Source: DSUN01 sp035527715 (GTDB taxonomy: Bacteria; Planctomycetota; PUPC01; DSUN01). Taken from it: a stretch of 36,792 nucleotides of DNA. Shown one piece after another: positions 1 through 7,452 of the stretch. The notes beneath the pieces were generated by a model. The model was not told the DNA's origin. It made no database searches and saw only the letters and a list, made by a program, of their open reading frames with translations. The position numbers and the translations under genes are program-made. Position 1 is the stretch's first letter, and each line of letters begins with the position of its first letter. The stretch lies in the NCBI GenBank assembly GCA_035527715.1, contig DATKZY010000242.1, forward strand, positions 1 through 36,792, read 5' to 3'.

Positions 1-546
1 CTCGGGGTGCTCCTCGTAGAAGCGCGAGACCCAGATCGAGTTGGCGTTCTTCTCGCCGTAGTTCTCCTGGTGGTGTGTGTCGTTGAGCCGCAGGCTCACG
101 AAGGGCTCCATGCCCTTGGCCCGGCACCGCTCGACGAGCACGCGGACCATGTCGCCGCCGGCCAGCATGTACTTCCCGTAGCTGTCGGGCTCCAGCCCCG
201 TCTTCTTCGTCCACCAGGCATAGTGGTCGGGCACGGCCTTGCTCTGCCACCACGGGATCCAGCCCAGCCCGGGGCTGAGCATGTACGCGTCCACCCCCTT
301 GCCGGCCACCTCGTCAATGGACGCGGCGAGCAGTTCCTCGCGGAACGGCTCGCCCTTCTTGTGCCAGGGGGAAACGCAGCCCATGGTGTTCGTAGCATCG
401 TTGTTGTAGAGCACTCGAAATGGGGCCTTCGTGGTCCTTCCTCCTTCCACTCCCTCCGCGCCTGCTGCGCGGCGGCACAGCACGGCCGCGATGGCCGCCG
501 CGCCGCTGGAACGCTCGAGAAATGCTCGGCGCGTCGTCTGGCCCAT
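1..546 (-). CDS. Tat-exported TIM-barrel hydrolase-like protein (partial, 3' end beyond window)
   Basis: The frame runs from ATG at 546 off the left edge, giving the first 182 residues. It starts with a twin-arginine signal (TTRRAFLERSSGAAAIAAVL) and a likely cleavage region near RRAAGAEG, so the protein is exported folded. The mature part reads YNNDATNTMGCVSPWHKKGE, then LSPGLGWIPWW, MLAGGDMVRVLVERC and PFVSLRLNDTHH. This resembles the start of glycosyl-hydrolase-like TIM barrels common in planctomycetes and their relatives. No catalytic residue can be assigned from this fragment. GGAGG lies about 8 bases before the ATG. A promoter with TTGCAT (646-651) and TATACC (623-628), 17 bp apart, sits upstream on this strand, back to back with the FAD oxidoreductase gene. 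The family name is tentative; the coding call and export signal are firm. Confidence 0.75.
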   Translation of the reverse strand, partial: MGQTTRRAFLERSSGAAAIAAVLCRRAAGAEGVEGGRTTKAPFRVLYNNDATNTMGCVSPWHKKGEPFREELLAASIDEVAGKGVDAYMLSPGLGWIPWWQSKAVPDHYAWWTKKTGLEPDSYGKYMLAGGDMVRVLVERCRAKGMEPFVSLRLNDTHHQENYGEKNANSIWVSRFYEEHPE

Positions 547-706
547 CGGATGGCCTCCGTTTCCAGGGTGCAGGCGGCCCGGCCCAGCGCACGCGAGCCG
601 ATTTTGCCTCGCCGCCTGATATGGTATAAGAGTACGACCTCTGGAATGCAAGTGCAGCGGGCCGTCGTGTGCCTCTTCGGTTCGGGGAGGCCCCGGGAGA
701 CTTGCC
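547..706. promoter_or_regulatory. Divergent promoter region between the hydrolase-like and FAD oxidoreductase genes
   Basis: On the minus strand, -35 TTGCAT (complement of 646-651), a 17-bp spacer and -10 TATACC (complement of 623-628) point at the gene starting at 546. On the plus strand, TATAAG at 625-630 is a plausible -10 for the gene starting at 707, but its -35 is weak (TTTTGC at 602-607). The two -10 boxes share bases 625-628, so the two polymerases would compete. The minus promoter is the better match. Confidence 0.5.
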
Positions 707-2092
707 GTGGAACGTCGCCAGTTCCTCCAGGCCACAGTCGCAGGTGCGGCCTCTTGTGTGATAGGAACCCATGCCATGGGACAGGAGACAGGTGCAGGCG
801 GAGCAGAGGGCCAGAGGGCGCCGCTGCCCGAGGTGACGTGGAGCCGGCGGGTGCCGGTGCGCTACGAGGCCGACGTGGCGGTGGTGGGCGGCGGCATTGC
901 CGGGGTGTCAGCCGCGTGCGCGGCCGCGCGGTCGGGCGCGCGGGTGGTGCTCGTCGAGCGCTTCGCGGTCACAGGCGGCAACTCCACCACGGGCGGCGTC
1001 GCCGCCTTCTGCGGCGAAACGTCGGGCCAGGGCGAGGTCTTCGACGCCTTCGTCGCGGGCCTCGATGCCTTCAAGGCCATCGTGCCCTACAAGCCGTATC
1101 CCCAGCTCGAGGCCCGCGTGTTCGACCACGAGATCCTGGCCGTCGTGCTCCAGGAGGAGCTGCTGCGCCGCAAGGTCAAGCTGCTGCTCCACACGCGGTT
1201 CGTGGATGCCTGCGTGCGCGACGGGCGGCTCACCGAGTGCATCGTCTGCGGCAAATCGGGGCCGGAGGCCCTGCGGGCGAAGCAGTTCGTTGACTGCACG
1301 GGCGAGGCCGATGTGGCGCGCGCCGCGGGCTTCGCCACCGCGAAGGGGCGGCCGTCCGACGGCCTCCAGATCCCCATGTCGCTGATGTTCTTCGTCCGCC
1401 ACGTGGCGGCGAAGGACGCGCGTCCGCAGCTTCCCGACGGCTGGTTCGACCCGGTCCGCGACCGCAAGGACCTGCCGATGACCAGCCTGTGGCCGAACGG
1501 CCCGGGCGGCAACGCGCTGAAGCTGAAAATCCCCGGGTTCGACTCGAGCGACACCGAGAGCCTCACGGCGGCCGAGCTCCGCGCCCGCCGCCGCATGATG
1601 GAGGTGCTCGACTACTATCAGCGGGTCGAGAGGAAGCCCTGGCTCCTCGACCACGCCTCGCCCCAGATCGGCATACGCGAGGGGCGACGGGTCGGCGGCG
1701 ACTACGTCCTCACCGTGGACGACCTGCGGGCGGGCCGCCGCTTCGACGACGCCGTGGCCCGCGGCGTGTTCTACCTCGACGCCCAGAGCCCCGACGACGA
1801 GAAGCGCACCTACATGCTCCCGAAGAGCGAGACGCGGGTACCGCCCTACCACATTCCGCTTCGCAGCCTCATAGCCCGCGACGGGAAGAACCTCCTGGCG
1901 GCGGGGCGCTGCTTCTCGGCCGACCAGCTCGCGCTGTCGTCGGCCCGCGTCACCACGTCGTGCTCGATGATGGGGCAGGCCGCCGGCATCGCCGCGGCCC
2001 TGGCCGTCGAGAAGAAGTGCGACGTGCGCAACCTCGACCCCGCCGCCGTCCGCCGCATCATCCAGGAACGCGGCGCTCGGCTCGAGGTGTGA
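707..2092 (+). CDS. Tat-exported FAD-dependent oxidoreductase
   Basis: A 461-residue protein with a GTG start and GGGAGA about 9 bases upstream. The N-terminus has a twin-arginine signal (ERRQFLQATVAGAASCVIG). A Rossmann FAD-binding motif follows near residues 56-76 (VAVVGGGIAGVSAA) with a downstream acidic residue in VVLVER. The C-terminal NLLAAGRCFSADQLALSSAR and TTSCSMMGQAAGIAAAL match the FAD_oxidored family (PF12831), which is common in PVC bacteria and usually of unknown substrate. The protein is complete and probably acts in the cell envelope after Tat export. It is divergent from the hydrolase-like gene and convergent with the Gfo/Idh/MocA gene, only 6 bases from that gene's stop. Substrate unknown; a carbohydrate-derived one is inferred from the neighbours. 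Confidence 0.88.
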   Translation: MERRQFLQATVAGAASCVIGTHAMGQETGAGGAEGQRAPLPEVTWSRRVPVRYEADVAVVGGGIAGVSAACAAARSGARVVLVERFAVTGGNSTTGGVAAFCGETSGQGEVFDAFVAGLDAFKAIVPYKPYPQLEARVFDHEILAVVLQEELLRRKVKLLLHTRFVDACVRDGRLTECIVCGKSGPEALRAKQFVDCTGEADVARAAGFATAKGRPSDGLQIPMSLMFFVRHVAAKDARPQLPDGWFDPVRDRKDLPMTSLWPNGPGGNALKLKIPGFDSSDTESLTAAELRARRRMMEVLDYYQRVERKPWLLDHASPQIGIREGRRVGGDYVLTVDDLRAGRRFDDAVARGVFYLDAQSPDDEKRTYMLPKSETRVPPYHIPLRSLIARDGKNLLAAGRCFSADQLALSSARVTTSCSMMGQAAGIAAALAVEKKCDVRNLDPAAVRRIIQERGARLEV

Positions 2093-2098
2093 CGGGGC

Positions 2099-3418
2099 TC
2101 AGCCCAACGTCCACGGCTCGCGATAGGTCGGGGCGAGGAGCCTTGCGGCCTGCTCGTCGCCGATGACCGCCTCCTTCACGGGGTCGAACTGCACGGAGCG
2201 GCCGACCTTGTAGGAGAGGTTGGCCAGGCAGATGGGCACGTTGACGCGATGGTGGTAGGCCACGTTGCAGCTCGGCTGCTGGCGGCTCTTGACGGCGTCA
2301 ACGAGTTGGCGGTGGTGTTCGGCCAACGGCGGCAGCGACGGCCCGGGCAGCTCCAGCGTCGCCTTCGGGCCGGCCTCGGCCACGATCGTGTGCGTGCCGT
2401 AATCGGTGTGGAGCGTGGCCTTCTCGCCGTGGAAGTAGATGCCGAGGCGGCGGGCCATGCCCCCCTTGCCCTGGAAGTCGAAGCCGTAGCTGTTCGCCAG
2501 GTTGTGCATCCAGGTCATCACGCACGTGGGATAGCGGAAGAGGCATTCCTGCACCTCGGGCGCGTCGCCGCAGTCGTCAATGATGAACCGCCCGCCCGCG
2601 CAGCTCACCTGGCTCGGCAGGGGCAGGTCGAGCGCCCAGATCGGCAGGTCAATGATGTGCGGGGCCATGCCCGGCAGCCAGCCGCCGCTGATATCCATAA
2701 AGGAACAATGCTGGTAGGCGCTCGCCACGATGATCGGGTTGAAGGGCCGCATCGGCAGCGGCCCGAGGAACATATCCCAATCGAGGCCCTGGGGCACGGG
2801 GACATTGGCCGGCGCCTTGCCGATGCCGGCACGCGTCTGGTTCATCACGTTGAACGTGCGGACGACGTTCACCGGCCCGAGGACGCCGCCGCGCACGATC
2901 TCGACCACACGGCGGTAGTTGCCCCCCGCGTGAATCTGCGTGCCGACCTGCGTCACCCGCTTGTTCTCGGTGGCGGCCCTCACCACCGCCTGGCTCTCGG
3001 CCACGTAGAGCGTCATCGGCTTCTCGACGTAGAAATCCTTGCCCGCCTTGGCGGCGTGGACGGCGATGATCGCGTGCCAGTGGGGCGGCGTGGCGATGCA
3101 CACCGCGTCAATGTCCTTCTGCTCCAGCAGCTTGCGGAAGTCGTGATAGCCCTTGGCCGTCGCCGCGAAGCGTTTGACCACCGCCTCGCGTCGCGGCACA
3201 TTCACATCGCAGATGGCCGACACGCGGACATCCCTGTGGCCGGCGAAGGCCTTGAGGTCGCCGCCGCCCATCGAGCCGACGCCGATGAACCCCATCGAAA
3301 TCGTGTCGGCTGGCGCCGCCTGTCCCTCGCCCCCGACGGCCCGTGCCGCCAGCCCGATTCCCATCGCCGCCACCGCCGACCTGCCCATAAACGCTCGACG
3401 AGTCACCGTGCTCTTCAT
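2099..3418 (-). CDS. Tat-exported Gfo/Idh/MocA family oxidoreductase (paralog 1)
   Basis: A 439-residue protein. ATG at 3418 is chosen because GGGGGAAGG precedes it and the Tat signal (TVTRRAFMGRSAVAAMGIGL) starts right there; the frame stays open upstream to 3466 but without a better start. The NAD(P)-binding motif GFIGVGSMGGGDL is near residue 45, and the family's EKP motif appears in KDFYVEKPMTLYV. The central HCSFMDISGGWLPGMAPHII and the tail ARLLAPTYREPWTLG are shared almost unchanged with the paralog at 4343-5659. These enzymes oxidise or reduce sugars and related polyols; the Tat signal puts this one outside the cytoplasm with a tightly bound cofactor. It lies 44 bases after hicA and has no clear promoter of its own, so it may be reached by readthrough from hicBA. 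Substrate unknown. Confidence 0.88.
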   Translation of the reverse strand: MKSTVTRRAFMGRSAVAAMGIGLAARAVGGEGQAAPADTISMGFIGVGSMGGGDLKAFAGHRDVRVSAICDVNVPRREAVVKRFAATAKGYHDFRKLLEQKDIDAVCIATPPHWHAIIAVHAAKAGKDFYVEKPMTLYVAESQAVVRAATENKRVTQVGTQIHAGGNYRRVVEIVRGGVLGPVNVVRTFNVMNQTRAGIGKAPANVPVPQGLDWDMFLGPLPMRPFNPIIVASAYQHCSFMDISGGWLPGMAPHIIDLPIWALDLPLPSQVSCAGGRFIIDDCGDAPEVQECLFRYPTCVMTWMHNLANSYGFDFQGKGGMARRLGIYFHGEKATLHTDYGTHTIVAEAGPKATLELPGPSLPPLAEHHRQLVDAVKSRQQPSCNVAYHHRVNVPICLANLSYKVGRSVQFDPVKEAVIGDEQAARLLAPTYREPWTLG

Positions 3419-3462
3419 CGCCTTCCCCCTTTGCGCAAAGACCGTCTCACCCGCCGCAAGTG

Positions 3463-3660
3463 TCACTTCCTTCGCCTGATCGGCGGAATGCCCAGGTCTT
3501 TGCAGATCTTGCGGGCGAGCAGGTCAACAATCTCGTTGTGGCGTGGGACAGCGGAGCGCTTGTTGAGCTCGGGGTTCCACCACCAGGAGTGCTTCGCTCC
3601 CTCGCGCTCGAATTGGCAACCGTGCCCGCGCAGGTAGCGCAGGAACTTGGTGCGCTTCAC
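3463..3660 (-). CDS. hicA: HicA-like mRNA interferase toxin
   Basis: A 65-residue protein with a GTG start that overlaps the hicB stop by four bases (GTGA, 3657-3660), indicating coupled translation. It has the HicA/YcfA double-stranded-RNA-binding fold pattern: MKRTKFLRYLRGHGCQFERE, the catalytic-type His24 in AKHSWWW, then SAVPRHNEIVDLLARKIC and DLGIP. HicA toxins cut mRNA and are neutralised by HicB. Length is normal for the family (about 60-80 residues). The order is hicB then hicA. Confidence 0.85.
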   Translation of the reverse strand: MKRTKFLRYLRGHGCQFEREGAKHSWWWNPELNKRSAVPRHNEIVDLLARKICKDLGIPPIRRRK

Positions 3661-3869
3661 ACGGTCACCTTTTCCTCGATGAATCCGGGTTCCGCGGCCT
3701 GGATCGCGCCCTGACGGTTGAGCTCAATGGCCTCCTTGAGGGTGATGCGAAGCGAGTCGAGAAGCTCCTTGCGGGTCCGCTCCTGGCAGTTGACGCCGGG
3801 GATTTCCTCGATCCACCCGATCCACCAGCCGTCCTGCTCCTTGAGCACGGCCGTGTAAGTGTTGGGCAT
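3657..3869 (-). CDS. hicB: HicB-like antitoxin
   Basis: A 70-residue protein with ATG at 3869 and a strong AGGAGAAG upstream. MPNTYTAVLKEQDGWWIGWI followed by EEIPGVNCQERTRKELLDSL and LKEAIEL is the short HicB antitoxin fold (partial RNase H-like). No separate C-terminal DNA-binding domain is visible, as in many short HicB proteins. Its stop overlaps the toxin start, and a promoter 30-60 bases upstream suggests a dedicated two-gene transcript. The pair sits between two paralogous Gfo/Idh/MocA genes. Confidence 0.85.
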   Translation of the reverse strand: MPNTYTAVLKEQDGWWIGWIEEIPGVNCQERTRKELLDSLRITLKEAIELNRQGAIQAAEPGFIEEKVTV

Positions 3870-3901
3870 TGTCTTCTCCTGCCGTCTTCGCCTCCGCCAA
3901 G

Positions 3902-3929
3902 AGTATACGCCGCCGGAGCCGGAATGCAA
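3902..3929 (-). promoter_or_regulatory. Promoter for hicBA
   Basis: On the minus strand, -35 TTGCAT (complement of 3924-3929), a 16-bp spacer and -10 TATACT (complement of 3902-3907). The expected start is about 25 bases before the hicB ATG. The same TTGCAT -35 recurs upstream of the gene at 1-546 and of guaA. Confidence 0.6.
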
Positions 3930-3934
3930 GAAGG

Positions 3935-4077
3935 GTCCCGCCCCGACGGTCCCCCGTCGGGACGGCATGTCTCGGACGGTCCTCCGTCCCTCTTTCGGTC
4001 TCGCGGTGTCACGGAGGCAGGAGGGACGCAGGAGCGTCCAGGACAGTGCATCCCGATGCAGGAGCGTCGGGACGAGA
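3935..4077. repeat. Cluster of small GC-rich hairpins upstream of hicBA
   Basis: Perfect inverted repeats CCCGACGG (3942-3949) / CCGTCGGG (3954-3961) and GGACGG (3974-3979) / CCGTCC (3984-3989) lie side by side. An 11-base direct repeat GCAGGAGCGTC follows at 4028-4038 and 4058-4068. No credible gene covers this stretch. It looks like a decayed REP-like cluster within the 473-base gap between hicB and the next gene; the two AAGATG-type palindromes listed separately fill the rest. Confidence 0.5.
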
Positions 4078-4119
4078 AAGGAGGCACGGCGCGGCACCGC
4101 CGGGGCCACCCCCTTGCTC

Positions 4120-4167
4120 GCCAAGATGTTCACCCCCCCCTGCCGTAAGGGGGCTGAGCATCTTGGC
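4120..4167. repeat. AAGATG-type palindromic repeat, copy 1
   Basis: Left arm 4120-4138 (GCCAAGATGTTCACCCCCC) pairs with right arm 4149-4167 (complement GCCAAGATGCTCAGCCCCC) with two mismatches in 19 and a short loop. It shares the AAGATGNTCA core with copies at 4254 and 21461. Confidence 0.6.
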
Positions 4168-4253
4168 CGGAGAGGGGGGGCGAGGTTCGGCAGCGTCACA
4201 GTTCATTGTGGTTACGATACTTATGGCGACATCTCCGCCACTGGGCATCAGCC

Positions 4254-4313
4254 GTTCAAGATGGTCACCCCCCATTGCGCGCGCGTGAGCATCTTGAACA
4301 TCTTGACCATCTT
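4254..4313. repeat. AAGATG-type palindromic repeat, copy 2
   Basis: Arms GTTCAAGATGGTCAC (4254-4268) and GTGAGCATCTTGAAC (4285-4299) pair with one mismatch around a 16-base loop ending in GCGCGCGC. Two further CATCTTGA-like units follow to 4313. The 32 bases from 4274 match 21592-21623 at 29 positions. It lies 30-90 bases past the stop of the Gfo/Idh/MocA gene at 4343 on the minus strand, so it could form an RNA 3' hairpin there. Confidence 0.65.
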
Positions 4314-4342
4314 CCCGACCGACAGGGGGCAGGACACAGGGT

Positions 4343-5659
4343 TCACCCCAGGGTCCACGGCTCGCGGTAGACGGGGGCGAGGAGCCTGGCGGCCTCGGGG
4401 TCGCCGAGGATGGTTTCCTTCTCGGGGTCGAAGGCGACCGAGCGGCCGATGGCGTAGGAGAGGTTGGCGAGGCAGAGGGGGACGTTGACGCGGTGGTGGT
4501 AGGCGACGTTGCAGCTCGGCTGCTGGCGGGTCTTGATGCAGTTGAGCAACTCCTGGTGATGGCCCGGGCTGGGCGGCAACGAGGGTCCGGGGAGCGGAAG
4601 CTGTGCGTTGGGGTCGGCCTCGGGGATGATCTTGTGGGTGCCGTAGTTGGTGTAGAGGGTGGCGTGCTCGCCGTGGAAGTAGACGCCGAGGCGGCGGCCC
4701 GGGCCGCCCCCGCCGTGGAGGTCGAAGCCGTAGGCGTTCGACAGGTCCATCATCCAGGTCATCACGCGGTCGGGGTAGCGGAAGAGGGCCTCCTGGACGT
4801 CGGGGGCGTCGCCACAGTCGTTGATGAGGAAGCGGCCGCCGGTGCACGAGACGTGGCTGGGCAGCGGAAGGTCGAGCGCCCAGACGGGCAGGTCCACGAT
4901 GTGCGGCCCCATGCCGGGAATCCAGCCGCCGGAGTAGTCCATGAACCAGCAGTGGCCGGCCCCCGCGCCGCGCGTGATGGCGGGGTTGTAGGGGCGCATG
5001 GGCCCGGGGCCGATCCACATCTCCCAGTCGAGATCGGGCGGGACGGGTGCGTTGGGCGACTGGCCGACGCCGCGCCGCCCCTCGCTGGAGTTGAGGAACG
5101 TGCGGACGAGGTTGACGTGGCCGAGGACGCCGGAGCGGACGATCTCGACGACGCGGCGGTAGTTGCCCCCCGCGTGGATTTGCGTGCCGACCTGGGTGAC
5201 GCGGGCGTAGCGGCGGGCGGCGGCGACCACCGCCTGGCTCTCGGCCACGTACATCGTCATTGGCTTTTCGACATAGAAGTCCTTCCCCGCTTGCGCGGCC
5301 TGGACGCACATGATCGCGTGCCAGTGGGGCGGCGTGGCGATGACCACGGCGTCAACGTCCTTCTGGTCGAGGAGGCGGCGGAAGTCGCGATAGCCCTTGG
5401 GCCTGCCGCCGCACTTGGCGACTGCGGCGGCCACCTTCTTCTGCGCCACGTCACAGATGGCGGTCACGTAGACCTCGGGCCGTGCGGAGAAGCCGGCGAG
5501 GTCCCCGCTGCCCATTGGCCCGACGCCGATGAAGCCCATGCGAATCGTGTCGCTGGGCGCCGGCCCCTCGGCCCCGAGGGCCTTCGCCGCCAGGCCGATG
5601 CCCGCGGCCACTTGCAGTGCTCCGTGCATGGAGTTTCGCCGCGTGTGTCGTTCGCTCAT
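4343..5659 (-). CDS. Gfo/Idh/MocA family oxidoreductase (paralog 2)
   Basis: A 438-residue protein with ATG at 5659 and AGGAGG seven bases upstream. It is a close paralog of the protein at 2099-3418: the NAD(P)-binding GFIGVGPMGSGDL, TPPHWHAI, KDFYVEKPMTMYVAESQAVV, GTQIHAGGNYRRVVEIVRSG and the tail ARLLAPVYREPWTLG all recur. The N-terminus (HTRRNSMHGALQVAAGIGLA) looks like a Tat signal with a non-canonical residue after the arginine pair, so export is likely but less certain than for paralog 1. It starts 13 bases after the pgi stop, so pgi and this gene are probably co-transcribed. The two paralogs may act on related sugars; the substrate is not readable from sequence. Confidence 0.87.
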   Translation of the reverse strand: MSERHTRRNSMHGALQVAAGIGLAAKALGAEGPAPSDTIRMGFIGVGPMGSGDLAGFSARPEVYVTAICDVAQKKVAAAVAKCGGRPKGYRDFRRLLDQKDVDAVVIATPPHWHAIMCVQAAQAGKDFYVEKPMTMYVAESQAVVAAARRYARVTQVGTQIHAGGNYRRVVEIVRSGVLGHVNLVRTFLNSSEGRRGVGQSPNAPVPPDLDWEMWIGPGPMRPYNPAITRGAGAGHCWFMDYSGGWIPGMGPHIVDLPVWALDLPLPSHVSCTGGRFLINDCGDAPDVQEALFRYPDRVMTWMMDLSNAYGFDLHGGGGPGRRLGVYFHGEHATLYTNYGTHKIIPEADPNAQLPLPGPSLPPSPGHHQELLNCIKTRQQPSCNVAYHHRVNVPLCLANLSYAIGRSVAFDPEKETILGDPEAARLLAPVYREPWTLG

Positions 5660-5672
5660 TGTCGGCCTCCTG

Positions 5673-7277
5673 TCAGATCAGGCCCGCCGCGTCCATCATG
5701 CCCCAGCCCGTGGGATCGCCCTTGCCGCGCCGGCCTTTCGCCTTGAAGTGGGCGATGAACTGGTTGGCGAGGACTTTGCCGAGTTGCACCCCCTCCTGAT
5801 CGAAGGAGTTGATGTTCCAGAGGAAGCCCTGGAAGGCGACCTTGTTCTCGTAATAGGCGAGGAGCGCGCCGAGGGTGCGGGGGTCCAGCTTGTCGGCGAG
5901 GAGGAGCGAGCTGGGGCGGTTGCCGGGGAACACCTTGTTCGGGTTGTCGTCGCGTTTGCCCGTGGCGAGGGCGACGGACTGTGCGAGGAGATTCGCGAGG
6001 AGCTTCTGCTGCGACGTGGTGCCCTCGACCTTGCGGTCCCGCCCCATCTGGCTCTGGCGGAAGCCGATGAACTCGCAGGGGATGACGGTCTCGCTCTGGT
6101 GGATGAGCTGGTAGAAGGCATGCTGGCCGTTGGTGCCCGGCTCGCCCCACACGATGGGACCGGTGGCGTAGGGCACGGGCCGGCCGCAGCGGTCCACCCG
6201 CTTGCCGTTGCTCTCCATGTCGAGCTGCTGGAGGTGGGCGGCGAAGCGGCTGAGCATCTGGCTGTAGGGCAGGATGACCAGTGTCTCGCAGCCGAGGAAG
6301 TTACGGTTCCAGATGCCGAGGAGTGCGGCGAGGAGCGGCAGGTTCTTGCGGGCGCTGCGGTTGAGGGCATTGAGGTCCATCTCGCGTGCGCCGCGGAGGA
6401 TTCCAAGGAAACCATCGTAGCCGAGTCCGAAGCCGAGGGCGACGCCGCCGACCATCGAGGTCGCGCTGAAGCGCCCGCCGATGTAGTCGTACATGTGGAA
6501 GCTGCGGAGGTACTTCGCCGGGTCGTCCATCGGGCTGCCTTCGGCGGTGACGGCGACGAAATGGTCCTTCGGCTCGAGGCAGGCCTTCTTGAACCGGGCG
6601 GCGACGAGCTTCTCGTTGGTGAGTGTCTCAAGCGTCGTGCCGCTCTTCGAGACGACGCACACGAGGGTGCGCGAGAGGTCGAGGCCCGCGAGCACCGCCG
6701 CCGCGTCGTCGGGGTCCACGTTGGAGACAAAGTGGACGCGGTGGCCGGGCCGCCAGTAGTTGCGGAGGGCGATGTAGAGCGCGCGGGGACCGAGGTCGGA
6801 GCCGCCGATGCCGACCTGGACGAGGTCGGTGAAGCGCCCGTCGCGCTCGATCTCGCCGAGGAACTCCTTGAGGCGGCAGAGCTGTTCCTTCGCCTTCGCA
6901 ACGGCTTTGGACTGGGCGGCGTCGTGCTTGCAGGGCAGGTCGGCAAAGACGTTGCGGCTGACCGTGTGGAGCACCTGGCGCCGTTCGGACGGGTGGCCGA
7001 CGATCTGGTTCATCACCTCGCCGCGCATCATGCGGGCGAACTGGCCCACGGCCTGCGTCTGGCTCGCCAGCCCCTGGAGCGCCTGGAGAACGTCGGGCGT
7101 CACGCGCTGGGTGCCGTAGAGGAGGCGGAAGGCGGGGCCATCGGACTTCATCCCGCGGATTCGGGGCGGGGCGAGGGCGCCGGGGGCCGTGAGGTCGAAC
7201 GGCTTCCTGGCGAGCTTCTCGAGCATCCGCCACGCAGGCGTCCTGTCGGGTCGCATCGCGGCCAGCTTCTCGTTCAT
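5673..7277 (-). CDS. pgi: Glucose-6-phosphate isomerase
   Basis: A 534-residue enzyme interconverting glucose-6-phosphate and fructose-6-phosphate in the cytoplasm. ATG at 7277 is preceded by ACAGGAACGG. Family landmarks are present: VGIGGSDLGPRAL near residue 155, the phosphate-binding SKSGTT at 210-215, the signature YIGGRFSATSMVG at 265-277, the catalytic-Glu segment GEPGTNGQHAF at 378-388, and the C-terminal signature SFDQEGVQLGK. The last has Gln where most family members have Glu (GVE), a conservative change away from the general base. Length is normal. A longer open frame upstream to 7802 overlaps a real gene on the other strand and is not used. The leading gene of a pgi-Gfo/Idh/MocA pair, linking sugar oxidation to central metabolism. 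Confidence 0.95.
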   Translation of the reverse strand: MNEKLAAMRPDRTPAWRMLEKLARKPFDLTAPGALAPPRIRGMKSDGPAFRLLYGTQRVTPDVLQALQGLASQTQAVGQFARMMRGEVMNQIVGHPSERRQVLHTVSRNVFADLPCKHDAAQSKAVAKAKEQLCRLKEFLGEIERDGRFTDLVQVGIGGSDLGPRALYIALRNYWRPGHRVHFVSNVDPDDAAAVLAGLDLSRTLVCVVSKSGTTLETLTNEKLVAARFKKACLEPKDHFVAVTAEGSPMDDPAKYLRSFHMYDYIGGRFSATSMVGGVALGFGLGYDGFLGILRGAREMDLNALNRSARKNLPLLAALLGIWNRNFLGCETLVILPYSQMLSRFAAHLQQLDMESNGKRVDRCGRPVPYATGPIVWGEPGTNGQHAFYQLIHQSETVIPCEFIGFRQSQMGRDRKVEGTTSQQKLLANLLAQSVALATGKRDDNPNKVFPGNRPSSLLLADKLDPRTLGALLAYYENKVAFQGFLWNINSFDQEGVQLGKVLANQFIAHFKAKGRRGKGDPTGWGMMDAAGLI

Positions 7278-7329
7278 GTGGGAACCGTTCCTGTGAAATC
7301 CCGTAGGGGAATCGGTGGATGTCCCTCCT

Positions 7330-7388
7330 ATAGTGACACTTGGGGGCGTCCGCGTCAACTTGATTCCGCCCCGTGATTCCGGCATACT
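7330..7388. promoter_or_regulatory. Divergent promoters for pgi and the plus-strand sugar operon
   Basis: Plus strand: TTGATT (7360-7365), 17-bp spacer, CATACT (7383-7388), about 65 bases before the ATG at 7453. Minus strand: TTGACG (complement of 7353-7358), 17-bp spacer, CACTAT (complement of 7330-7335), with TATAGG as a nearby alternative, about 50 bases before the pgi ATG. The two -35 boxes nearly touch, so a single regulator could control both directions. Confidence 0.5.
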
Positions 7389-7452
7389 GAGCCGTCCGAT
7401 GAAACCCCTTCGCGGGGCAGGGACGCCCCGCCCACAGCAAGGAGTGCAACGC

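Noticed and set aside
3870..4342. A small gene upstream of hicBA
   Set aside because: Open frames here have no recognisable motif or ribosome site and are covered by hairpins and palindromes.
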